Assembly: GCA_017472105.1 (NCBI GenBank)
Contig: JAFUQY010000240.1
Span: 1-7,641, forward strand
Length of the DNA stretch: 7,641 nt
Source of the DNA: Clostridia bacterium
Lineage (GTDB): Bacteria > Bacillota_A > Clostridia > Oscillospirales > CAG-272
Reading direction: 5' to 3'
A model generated the notes under the pieces. It was not told where the DNA came from. It did not search any database and was given only the letters and a program-made list of their open reading frames with translations. The position numbers and the translations under genes are program-made. Positions 1 through 6,107 of the stretch are shown in pieces (positions within the stretch are counted from its first letter, which is position 1; each line of letters begins with the position of its first letter).

Positions 1-2
1 AG

Positions 3-122
3 CTCGATGCTACGCGTGTAGAAAAGGTTGAAGATGTTGTTTCTGTTGGCGACCATGTGCTTGTTAAGGTTACCGAGATTGACGATCAAGGAAGAATCAA
101 TCTCTCCCGCAAGGATGCTCTT
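3..122 (+). other. Displaced S1-domain tail fused in frame ahead of PNPase PH2
   Basis: These 40 codons align without gaps to the gene's own S1 tail at bases 651-770. By my count 25 of 40 residues match, including EKVEDV and NLSRKDAL. The nucleotide copy is clearly diverged: 19 of 40 codons end in T here, against 3 of 40 in the proper S1 tail. The join falls around codons CTT-GCC-GAC (120-128), where an S1 tail reading ALAD and a PH2 segment reading VLAD would share bases. It looks like a piece of a different PNPase gene joined by recombination or by assembly error, not a recent tandem duplication. Confidence 0.85.
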
Positions 123-782
123 GCCGACATTCAGGGTCTTGAAGACTTCTACGGCGACATGGACTTCAAGGTTGCAGGTACTCACAAGGGTATCACCTCC
201 ATCCAGATGGACCTCAAGATCGACGGTCTGACTCCCGAAATCATCAAGGAAGCGCTCGCTGTTACCCACAAGGGCCGTGACTACATCATCGACGAAGTCA
301 TCCTCAAGGCAATTCCCGCGCCCAGAGAAGAAGTTTCCGAATTCGCTCCCAAGATGCTCTCCATGAAGATCCCGCCGGAAAAGATCGGCGATGTTATCGG
401 TAAGCAGGGCAAGGTAATCCAGTCCATCACTGAAGAAACCGGCACCAGCATCAACATCGAAGACGACGGCTCCATTTTCATCTCCGGTATCGAAAAGGCA
501 GGCATCGAAGCTGCAAAGACCATCATCGAAGGCATCATCTTCGAACCCGAAGTAGGCGCAGTTTACGAAGGCGTTGTTACCAGAATCATCCCGATCGGTG
601 CGTTCGTTGAGTTCGCTCCCAAGAAGGAAGGCATGGTACACATCTCCAAGCTCGACAAGAAGCGTACCGAAAAGGTGGAAGACGTCTGCAACGTAGGTGA
701 CAAGATCAAGGTCAAGTTCCTCGGCACCGACGAAAAGGGCAGATTCAACCTCTCCCGCAAGGATGCACTCGATGCTGAGTGA
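3..782 (+). CDS. pnp: Polyribonucleotide nucleotidyltransferase (PNPase), 3' part, with an abnormal 5' junction
   Basis: PNPase is a phosphorolytic 3'-5' exoribonuclease of RNA decay, normally ordered RNase PH1 - helical domain - RNase PH2 - KH - S1. From base 123 the reading frame follows the family: the end of PH2 with the GDMDFKVAGT active-site motif (metal-binding Asp and a Lys), the linker, a KH domain with a GKQG loop at bases 399-410 (GxxG fold kept, though GPGG or GKGG is more usual), then S1 starting near base 550 and ending NLSRKDALDAE-stop, the usual C-terminus. The frame is open to the left edge. However, bases 3-122 encode a second, divergent S1 tail, which cannot normally precede PH2. 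The N-terminal half of the true gene is therefore absent or replaced. Identity as PNPase is very secure; integrity of the gene as shown is doubtful. It is convergent with the next gene across a shared terminator. Confidence 0.95.
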   Translation, partial: LDATRVEKVEDVVSVGDHVLVKVTEIDDQGRINLSRKDALADIQGLEDFYGDMDFKVAGTHKGITSIQMDLKIDGLTPEIIKEALAVTHKGRDYIIDEVILKAIPAPREEVSEFAPKMLSMKIPPEKIGDVIGKQGKVIQSITEETGTSINIEDDGSIFISGIEKAGIEAAKTIIEGIIFEPEVGAVYEGVVTRIIPIGAFVEFAPKKEGMVHISKLDKKRTEKVEDVCNVGDKIKVKFLGTDEKGRFNLSRKDALDAE

Positions 783-817
783 GCGTCCGGCTTCCGGCTG
801 ACAGAATTTGAATAGCA

Positions 818-853
818 AAAAGCTCTGATTCAGAAAAATGAGTCAGAGCTTTT
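818..853. terminator. Bidirectional intrinsic terminator between convergent genes
   Basis: A 14-bp stem (818-831 with 840-853, one G:U pair) closes an 8-base loop. The stem carries AAAA at its left end and TTTT at its right end, so it gives a U-run after the hairpin on either strand. It lies 36 bases past the pnp stop and just after the stop of the minus-strand gene, so it can end both transcripts. Confidence 0.9.
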
Positions 854-859
854 CTGTAT

Positions 860-2272
860 TCAGCGATGGCTGAGCATTTCATCGTAGACCTTCATGACTT
901 CGTGAAAGGCTTCGGGATAACGGAGTTTGTACCACTGATAGATCATCGAATCCCGGGTGTAGCGGATGCTGTCCGATTTCGGGAAGATATACTTCCCCTT
1001 GCACATCGAATCGATGAACCATTCCGGTATCTCCAGCTCCAGAAGTGCCGCACGGACGGACTCGCTCATGCCGTTTTTCAGGTAACTGCCGCGCCGGGCG
1101 TGATCCGTCACCGTGACTGCGAATCCGTAATCGGTACAGCCGCGCCGGATCATGGCATCGCGGACCGTACAATAGATATCCTCGCGGCATGAGATCAGCT
1201 GATCCAGAGGGATTCCGGCTTTCAGCAGATCTATGCCGTTGTCCAGCCATAATCCGATTGCATGTGTGAAGCCCGTGATTTTTGCCAGCTGTGCAAAATT
1301 CTGAGGTTTCGAGGTTTCAATCACCTGGCGGGAAAACCGAAGTCCCATGTCGGGGAGTCCCTCGCAGTCCGCGTTCAGCAGATGCTCAAGGACGTCGGGA
1401 GCGAGATAATCAATCCGGTCTGCGGATGTGTTTGTCGCCTGCTCCAGAAGATACATGGCTTCCCGGACCGGCTGTGCGATTGCGCGGAGGTAGACCACAG
1501 GATTCCGGAAAGCAAAATGGAATTCATTGGCGTTGTTGATCAGCGGTGTTTCGGCGGCTCCCGGATAATTGCGGAAAAATTCCGTGGCGGTCTCTCTGAA
1601 CTGACAGTCCGAGAGGATGCCGTAGTATTCGGGCAGCTGTATCGTGACATCCGGCGGAATGCTGTGACCGTCCCGATCCATCGCCGTGCCGCAGGTGCAG
1701 GTTTTCGGCGGCAGATCGTATCCGTCGGTGTATTCCGGGACAAATTCGAGTGTCCTGCACTTCGGGCAGTAATAGTGCGCCGGCAGCGGATTGACCGGAT
1801 GCAGTCCCAGGAGATACAGGGCAAAAGCGGAAGTGCGGTAGCCGTAGATCGAGAACCGGTGCCCCGTGCTGTCCGCAAGCTCCTTCAGCTCACGCAAAAC
1901 CTGCATGGCAAAATAGTACGACGGACTTTGCAGCTCATTCCGCTCCGTTTCCAGCCGGTTCACCACGGTCAGAGGCGGAGTTTCGCCGTATTTCTCGTGC
2001 AGTGCGGAGTCCACGCGGTTCCAGAATTCAGTTTTCATTCGATTGGTTCCTTTCCTGTTGTCTTCCCAGCCGCAGAACAGCAGGTCGTCCAATGAGACGT
2101 TCAGCACATCCGCGAGCTTGGGCAGAATTCCGCTCTGAGGCATGGAAAGACCGCATTCCCATTTGGAAACCGCCTTGCCCGACAGCCCCAGAAGCTCACC
2201 GAGACGTTTCTGCGAGAGTCCCCGCCGCCGTCTCAGTTCGTATAAGTATAGTCCGAAAGAATCAGCGTTCAT
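860..2272 (-). CDS. XRE-family HTH protein fused to a degenerate PolC-like DNA polymerase domain
   Basis: The 470-residue protein has two parts. Residues about 7-64 are a Cro/C1 (XRE) helix-turn-helix with the recognition-helix motif GKAVSKWE. Residues about 100-460 match, in order, segments of PolC as I recall that family: RLETE before the palm; YLLGLHPVNPLPAHYYCPKC (PolC has EVNPLPPHYVCPNC); GYDLPPK, then CTCG and DGHSIP (PolC GFDLPDK, CPRCG, DGHDIP); FSRQVIETSKPQNF near 313-326; LWLDN near 341; SCREDI at 361-366 (PolC GCRDDI); IPEWFIDS at 415-422 (PolC VPEWYIDS); and KYIFPK at 427-432 (PolC KYMFPK). The palm aspartates seem lost, and exonuclease, PHP and C-terminal parts are absent, so polymerase activity is unlikely. 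The ATG start has GGGAGG five bases upstream. It is probably a DNA-binding regulator; ligand and targets are unknown. The homology call is from recognition, not a computed alignment. Confidence 0.85.
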   Translation of the reverse strand: MNADSFGLYLYELRRRRGLSQKRLGELLGLSGKAVSKWECGLSMPQSGILPKLADVLNVSLDDLLFCGWEDNRKGTNRMKTEFWNRVDSALHEKYGETPPLTVVNRLETERNELQSPSYYFAMQVLRELKELADSTGHRFSIYGYRTSAFALYLLGLHPVNPLPAHYYCPKCRTLEFVPEYTDGYDLPPKTCTCGTAMDRDGHSIPPDVTIQLPEYYGILSDCQFRETATEFFRNYPGAAETPLINNANEFHFAFRNPVVYLRAIAQPVREAMYLLEQATNTSADRIDYLAPDVLEHLLNADCEGLPDMGLRFSRQVIETSKPQNFAQLAKITGFTHAIGLWLDNGIDLLKAGIPLDQLISCREDIYCTVRDAMIRRGCTDYGFAVTVTDHARRGSYLKNGMSESVRAALLELEIPEWFIDSMCKGKYIFPKSDSIRYTRDSMIYQWYKLRYPEAFHEVMKVYDEMLSHR

Positions 2273-2277
2273 AATTA

Positions 2278-2283
2278 CCTCCC
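2278..2283 (-). promoter_or_regulatory. Ribosome binding site of the HTH-PolC-like gene
   Basis: GGGAGG on the minus strand, five bases before the ATG at 2272-2270. It supports the full-length start that includes the HTH. Confidence 0.8.
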
Positions 2284-2286
2284 ACG

Positions 2287-2305
2287 TGGTACTTCTATGA
2301 TACCA
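2287..2305. promoter_or_regulatory. Candidate operator (inverted repeat) over the -10 of the HTH-PolC-like gene
   Basis: TGGTA-N9-TACCA is a perfect 5-bp inverted repeat whose centre and right arm overlap the minus-strand -10 box (2297-2302). A second short palindrome, CCACGTGG, abuts it at 2282-2289. XRE regulators commonly repress their own promoter from such sites; that this protein binds here is inference. Confidence 0.5.
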
Positions 2306-2325
2306 TACCGATGCCCGTTTTGCAA
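2297..2325 (-). promoter_or_regulatory. Sigma-A-type promoter of the HTH-PolC-like gene
   Basis: On the minus strand TTGCAA (2325-2320) and TATCAT (2302-2297) are separated by exactly 17 bases. The predicted start of transcription is near 2290, giving a short leader of under 20 bases that holds the GGGAGG site. Confidence 0.65.
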
Positions 2326-2396
2326 GGCGGTGCTGTCTCCCGGCGGTGGAACTTTCCGGCGTTCACGAACATTTTACGACTTTTTCCACGGGGGAC

Positions 2397-2425
2397 TTGA
2401 TTTCACAACCAATATATTTTATAAT
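2397..2425 (+). promoter_or_regulatory. Sigma-A-type promoter of the VanY-like gene
   Basis: TTGATT (2397-2402), a 17-base spacer and a perfect TATAAT (2420-2425) lie 36 bases before the TTG start at 2462. A second TATAAT at 2432-2437 lies in the same AT-rich tract. This promoter is divergent from the minus-strand promoter; the two -35 boxes are about 70 bases apart. Confidence 0.75.
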
Positions 2426-2461
2426 AATGTATATAATAATTGAAGAAAGAATGGTGCAGCT

Positions 2462-4033
2462 TTGAACAACAATCCCGATACCAACAACAACCGCTACCGT
2501 GCATCGAGACCTGTGAATCAGACGCTCCCGGAAAGCGATTTCCATCAGGCTCCGCGTCAGGCACGTCCCGTCTCCCGGCAGCCGCAGAATATGAACGGCG
2601 AAATGCCGAGACAGAATCCGAACCGCGCCGTGACCCAGCAGAATCCGAACCGTCAGATGCAGCCGAACGTACAGCAGCAGAGACCCAGACGTCCCCTGAC
2701 CGATGAGGAACGCCGCCGTCTCGAAGCCGCACGTCAGGCATCGAACCGCGTCAATCCCGATGATGAAGCACGCAGACGCCGTATGGATCAGGCGGAACTG
2801 AATGCCGCGCAGGCGTCGATGGTCGGTGACATGCAGCGCAGAGCCATGGTGAATCAGCAGACTGCGCAGGCACAGCGTCAGGCACAGCAGCAGAAGAAAC
2901 GGAAGAAGAAGGTCCGCATCAACGTCGGTCTGATCCTGTTCGTCCTGCTCATCTCCGGCGTCATCGGCGTGTCCGCGTACCAGATCAATCAGAATTCCGA
3001 CGGATCCGTGCCCGATCAGCCCGATTACTCCTTGCAGGATCAGAACGAGGAAACCTCCGGCGAAATCAACCGCGACGGTACCTTCGGGGACGGGGACGAA
3101 ACCGCGGAAAGTGCCGAAACCTCCGCTGAAACCACGGAAAATGGCGAAGAAGTGCCGGTCAATCTCAATCTGTACGACACCGTGACGGTGCAGAATACCG
3201 CAGTGGATGAAGGTGACCTGATTCTCGTAAACTATCAGTACGCCTACGCCGATGCGGATACCGTCGCGCTGAAGAATATCTACGAAGAACGCACCGTTCT
3301 CAACAACGCCGGCTCCCGGAAGCTGCTCCGCGTTTCGAGAAGCGATACCTCCATGACCGCGGAGGCATTTGCGGCTCTGGAAGCGATGGCACAGGATCTG
3401 CGTGAGGATACCGGGGACGAAAATCTTCTCATCAACAGCGGTCACCGCGGCACGGCATCCCAGCAGAGTGTATGGGACAGTTATCTCGCCTCCCACGGTG
3501 AGGAATATACGAAGCAGTACGTTGCGGTTCCCGGATACAGCGAGCATCACACCGGACTTGCCTGCGACCTCGGATTCTACACCGACGACGGTGCGACCGT
3601 TTCCGTTGCCGATTACGAATACGGCTGGTGGCTGGCGGCAAACTGTGCGGACAACGGCTTCGTACTCCGCTATCCCGACGACAAAGTGGCAGTCACCGGC
3701 ATCGCATACGAAAAATGGCACTTCCGCTACGTCGGTGTTCCGCATGCATACGCGATGACGGCGAACAACCTCTGCCTTGAAGAATACATCGACTACGTCA
3801 GGGCATACACCGCCGACGGCAAAATGCTCCATGTCAAGTCCGACCGTACCCTTGCGGAAGTGGACGTGACTGCGGCGGAAATTCCTGCGGACGACGGCTG
3901 GCTCATCTACTACGTCCCGATGACAGAAGGGGAGGCGACCGAATTCAAGGTTCCGAGAAACTCCGTTTATGAGGTTTCCGGCAACAATGTCGACGGCTAT
4001 ATCATCACCGTCGCGCTCGATGAAACAAACTGA
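2462..4033 (+). CDS. Membrane-anchored D-alanyl-D-alanine carboxypeptidase, VanY / peptidase M15B family
   Basis: This 523-residue zinc peptidase is expected to trim the terminal D-Ala (or a related bond) from peptidoglycan stem peptides outside the membrane. Residues 1-144 are a low-complexity Q/N/R-rich cytosolic tail, 145-152 a KKRKKK cluster, and about 154-173 a single membrane helix, followed by an acidic, Thr/Ser/Glu-rich linker to about 230. The catalytic domain (about 270-450) shows SGHRG at 326-330, the VanY signature SEHHTGLACD at 360-369 (zinc ligands H362 and D369) and EKWHFRYVG at 417-425 (base E417, zinc ligand H420). A further 70 residues follow without a fold I recognise. There is an in-frame stop at 2441-2443 and no ATG before residue 44, so TTG at 2462 is the best start; its ribosome site is weak (GAAAG). 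It could be an L,D-carboxypeptidase (LdcB-like) instead; this cannot be told from sequence alone. Confidence 0.92.
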   Translation: MNNNPDTNNNRYRASRPVNQTLPESDFHQAPRQARPVSRQPQNMNGEMPRQNPNRAVTQQNPNRQMQPNVQQQRPRRPLTDEERRRLEAARQASNRVNPDDEARRRRMDQAELNAAQASMVGDMQRRAMVNQQTAQAQRQAQQQKKRKKKVRINVGLILFVLLISGVIGVSAYQINQNSDGSVPDQPDYSLQDQNEETSGEINRDGTFGDGDETAESAETSAETTENGEEVPVNLNLYDTVTVQNTAVDEGDLILVNYQYAYADADTVALKNIYEERTVLNNAGSRKLLRVSRSDTSMTAEAFAALEAMAQDLREDTGDENLLINSGHRGTASQQSVWDSYLASHGEEYTKQYVAVPGYSEHHTGLACDLGFYTDDGATVSVADYEYGWWLAANCADNGFVLRYPDDKVAVTGIAYEKWHFRYVGVPHAYAMTANNLCLEEYIDYVRAYTADGKMLHVKSDRTLAEVDVTAAEIPADDGWLIYYVPMTEGEATEFKVPRNSVYEVSGNNVDGYIITVALDETN

Positions 4034-4187
4034 CACGCACCCGTCAAACCGGAATCAAAAAATTACTTTCACAATTCAACTATGTTCAACTAACATTTCG
4101 CGCGTTGTCATAAAACCATCACATTCGGGCGGTATAATAAACGCGTAAAGAAAACAGGGCGTATGATCGTCCGGAAAGGTATGAGTT
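4034..4187 (+). promoter_or_regulatory. Upstream region of htrA: promoter, direct repeat and ribosome site
   Basis: A perfect TATAAT sits at 4133-4138, preceded at 17 bases only by a poor -35 (ATAAAA); TTGTCA at 4105-4110 is 22 bases away, too far for a normal spacer. A weak -35 fits an activator-dependent promoter. The direct repeat TTCAACTA occurs at 4075-4082 and 4085-4092. GGAAAGG at 4173-4179 precedes the ATG at 4188 by eight bases. I see no convincing terminator hairpin after the VanY-like gene, so read-through into htrA is possible. Confidence 0.6.
4075..4092. repeat. 8-bp direct repeat TTCAACTA with 10-bp period, candidate regulator site
   Basis: Two exact copies separated by TG, about 50-70 bases before the predicted htrA transcription start. 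OmpR/PhoB-family regulators bind tandem direct repeats spaced by about one helical turn, and an OmpR-family gene lies downstream. Binding is inferred only. Confidence 0.45.
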
Positions 4188-5990
4188 ATGAAAGATTACG
4201 ATATGAACAACGGATTTGACAATATGAACCGTAACGACAGAGCATCCGAAAACAACGAAGCGGCAGAAAACAACAATGTGAATGAAGTGCCGGCTGAAAA
4301 CGCCGAGAGCCGCGAGAATGCACAGAACAATGACACAATCCATGCGGTAAATGACGCGCCGGCAAATGCACCGATGAACCAGAGTGCGCCGCAGAATCCC
4401 GGGAACACCGCGTATAATCCCTATTTTCAGGGATACGGTCAGCAGAATCCCCGGCAGGAACCCGCACAGCCCGATTATCAGGCACAGGCACATCAGCGCG
4501 AGTACCCGTATCAGGGACTGAACGGACAGCAGATGAACAATCCGCAGATGAACCGGCAGAATCCCTATCAGCAGCAGTACACCGGCTACAATGCGTACGC
4601 TCCGCAGAATCAGCAGCCGCACTCCCAGCAGTATTCCCAGGGTCAGATTTCCTATGCCCCGACTGCGGAAAAGAAAAAGAAGCAGAAGAAATCCGCGTCC
4701 ACCGGCGTCGTTGCCGTCATCTGCGCGGCGGCTGTGGTGCTCTCCGGGCTTTCCGGCTTCGGCGGCGCAATGCTGGCTAACCGCATCACCGACAAGGGCA
4801 ATGCATCCAATGTGAGCGAATCCGCGGGAAACAGCACTGTATCCGATCAGGGCGGCGTCGATGAACCCGTTGTGATCTACCGCAGTGTGGACGAAGTGGA
4901 AACCACCACCAGCACGGACGGCGAAAACCTCACATACAGTCAGGTTGCGGCAATCGTCAAGAATTCCGTGGTCGAAATTGTCACCGAATTCAACGTGCAG
5001 AGCGGCTGGTATCAGTACGTGACGCAGGGCGCCGGCTCCGGTGTGATTATCTCCACCGACGGCTATATCATCACCAATACCCACGTCATCACCGACGAAT
5101 CCACGGGTGTTCCCTCCGATCAGATCACGGTTCGCCTTGCTGACGGCACGGAATATCCCGCAAAGACCATCGGCTACGACGCGGACTCCGATATTTCCAT
5201 CATCAAGATCGAAGCGACCGGTCTGACTGCGGCTCAGTGCGGCGACAGTGACAAGCTGTCCGTCGGTGAAGAGCTCGTCATCGTCGGCAATCCGCTCGGT
5301 GAGCTCGGCGGCACCGTCACCAACGGCATCGTCAGTGCGACCGAACGTGAAATTCAGGTCAACAGCGTCACCATGAGCCTGATCCAGACCAATGCGGCAG
5401 TCAACCCCGGCAACTCCGGCGGCGGCATGTTCAACATGAAGGGTCAGCTCGTCGGCATCGTCAACGCAAAGTCCTCCGGTTCCGATATCGAGGGTCTGGG
5501 CTTCGCGATCCCGATCAATGAGGCGCTGGATGTTTCGAAGCAGCTTCTCGAATTCGGCTACGTACGCGGCAAGGTCATGATCGGCGTAACCTTCGAGGAA
5601 GTCTCCGGCTCCAACTACTTCTTCTACTACAACATCGAGCCCGGTCTGTACGTGACTGCACTGACCAAGGGCTATAACGATCAGGTGCTCAAGGTGGGCG
5701 ACCGCGTTGTGGCAGTGAACGGGGAAACCGTCTCCGCCGTTGCCGATATCAAGGCGATCGTGAGCGCGTCCACGGTGGGCGACAAGATCAAGTTCCAGGT
5801 GGAACGTGACGGCAAGCTGACTGAGCTGGAAGTGACCTGCTACGAACAGGTTCCTGCCGAGCTGAGTCAGAGTGAAGACATCACCTTCGAGGAAGAACCT
5901 GCGGAATCCGAGCAGACATGGAGCCAGCAGAGCCCCTATTCCTACTCGTTCCCGGACATTTTCGGTAATTTCTTCGGCGGCGGTCACTGA
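4188..5990 (+). CDS. htrA: Membrane-anchored HtrA/DegP-type serine protease with one PDZ domain
   Basis: This 600-residue S1C protease is expected to degrade, or chaperone, misfolded exported proteins at the outer face of the membrane. Residues 1-160 are a disordered N/Q/Y-rich cytosolic tail, 162-168 a lysine cluster (KKKKQKK), about 171-196 one membrane helix, and about 250-450 the trypsin-like domain. The triad is visible: H299 in TNTHVI, D335 in DADSDISII, and S410 in NPGNSGGG. A PDZ domain spans about 458-550, with LKVGDRVVAVNG at 501-512 typical of its core. A short acidic and Phe/Gly-rich tail ends FGGGH. HtrA proteins are usually 350-450 residues, so the extra length is the cytosolic tail. 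The ATG at 4188 has a good GGAAAGG site. A two-component pair follows, recalling CssRS and CiaRH control of htrA in other Firmicutes. Family assignment is secure. Confidence 0.95.
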   Translation: MKDYDMNNGFDNMNRNDRASENNEAAENNNVNEVPAENAESRENAQNNDTIHAVNDAPANAPMNQSAPQNPGNTAYNPYFQGYGQQNPRQEPAQPDYQAQAHQREYPYQGLNGQQMNNPQMNRQNPYQQQYTGYNAYAPQNQQPHSQQYSQGQISYAPTAEKKKKQKKSASTGVVAVICAAAVVLSGLSGFGGAMLANRITDKGNASNVSESAGNSTVSDQGGVDEPVVIYRSVDEVETTTSTDGENLTYSQVAAIVKNSVVEIVTEFNVQSGWYQYVTQGAGSGVIISTDGYIITNTHVITDESTGVPSDQITVRLADGTEYPAKTIGYDADSDISIIKIEATGLTAAQCGDSDKLSVGEELVIVGNPLGELGGTVTNGIVSATEREIQVNSVTMSLIQTNAAVNPGNSGGGMFNMKGQLVGIVNAKSSGSDIEGLGFAIPINEALDVSKQLLEFGYVRGKVMIGVTFEEVSGSNYFFYYNIEPGLYVTALTKGYNDQVLKVGDRVVAVNGETVSAVADIKAIVSASTVGDKIKFQVERDGKLTELEVTCYEQVPAELSQSEDITFEEEPAESEQTWSQQSPYSYSFPDIFGNFFGGGH

Positions 5991-5991
5991 G

Positions 5992-6045
5992 CAAACGAAT
6001 ACCGATGACGGAGGGAGGCAGGCATGTCCCCCTTCGTTTGGTTTT
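5992..6045 (+). terminator. Possible intrinsic terminator after htrA
   Basis: CAAACGAA (5992-5999) and TTCGTTTG (6033-6040) form an exact 8-bp stem, followed by GTTTTG. A short inner GGGA/TCCC pairing is possible. The large 33-base interior and the broken T-run make it weaker than the terminator near 835, so some read-through to the regulator gene is plausible. Confidence 0.5.
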
Positions 6046-6094
6046 GAATGAGGGAAGAGAATCAGGCAAAGTATATTATATTGACATTCATACA

Positions 6095-6100
6095 GAGAGG
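6095..6100 (+). promoter_or_regulatory. Ribosome binding site deciding the response regulator start
   Basis: GAGAGG lies seven bases before the ATG at 6108, at the usual spacing. No comparable site precedes the in-frame ATG at 6048. A loose AT-rich TATATT at 6072-6077 could be a -10, but I find no -35 at proper distance. Confidence 0.7.
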
Positions 6101-6107
6101 GATACAC

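Noticed and set aside
1262..2095. Plus-strand open frame antisense to the HTH-PolC-like gene
   Set aside because: No ribosome site or recognisable domain, while the minus strand shows an HTH and ordered PolC motifs.
860..2272. HTH-PolC-like gene as a decaying pseudogene of polC
   Set aside because: The frame is intact over 470 codons, has a well-formed promoter, ribosome site and terminator, and the HTH is complete; the changes look like remodelling rather than random decay.
2349..2370. GAAC/GTTC inverted repeats resembling a LexA (SOS) box near a replication-related gene
   Set aside because: The Gram-positive LexA box needs GAAC-N4-GTTC; here the spacing is eight bases, and the adjacent GTTC-AC-GAAC is in the wrong orientation.
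2363..4036. Long minus-strand open frame antisense to the VanY-like gene
   Set aside because: Same reasoning: the plus strand has all M15B zinc motifs and its own promoter; the antisense product is a shadow.
4034..4074. Terminator after the VanY-like gene
   Set aside because: An A-rich run is present but no stable hairpin with a following T-run was found.
6081..6086. Perfect TTGACA that could be a -35 box
   Set aside because: No -10 occurs at 16-18 bases downstream; that position is already the start of the regulator gene.
6048..6107. Upstream in-frame ATG extending the response regulator by 20 residues
   Set aside because: No ribosome site before it, and the extension precedes the standard receiver start; ATG 6108 has GAGAGG at seven bases.
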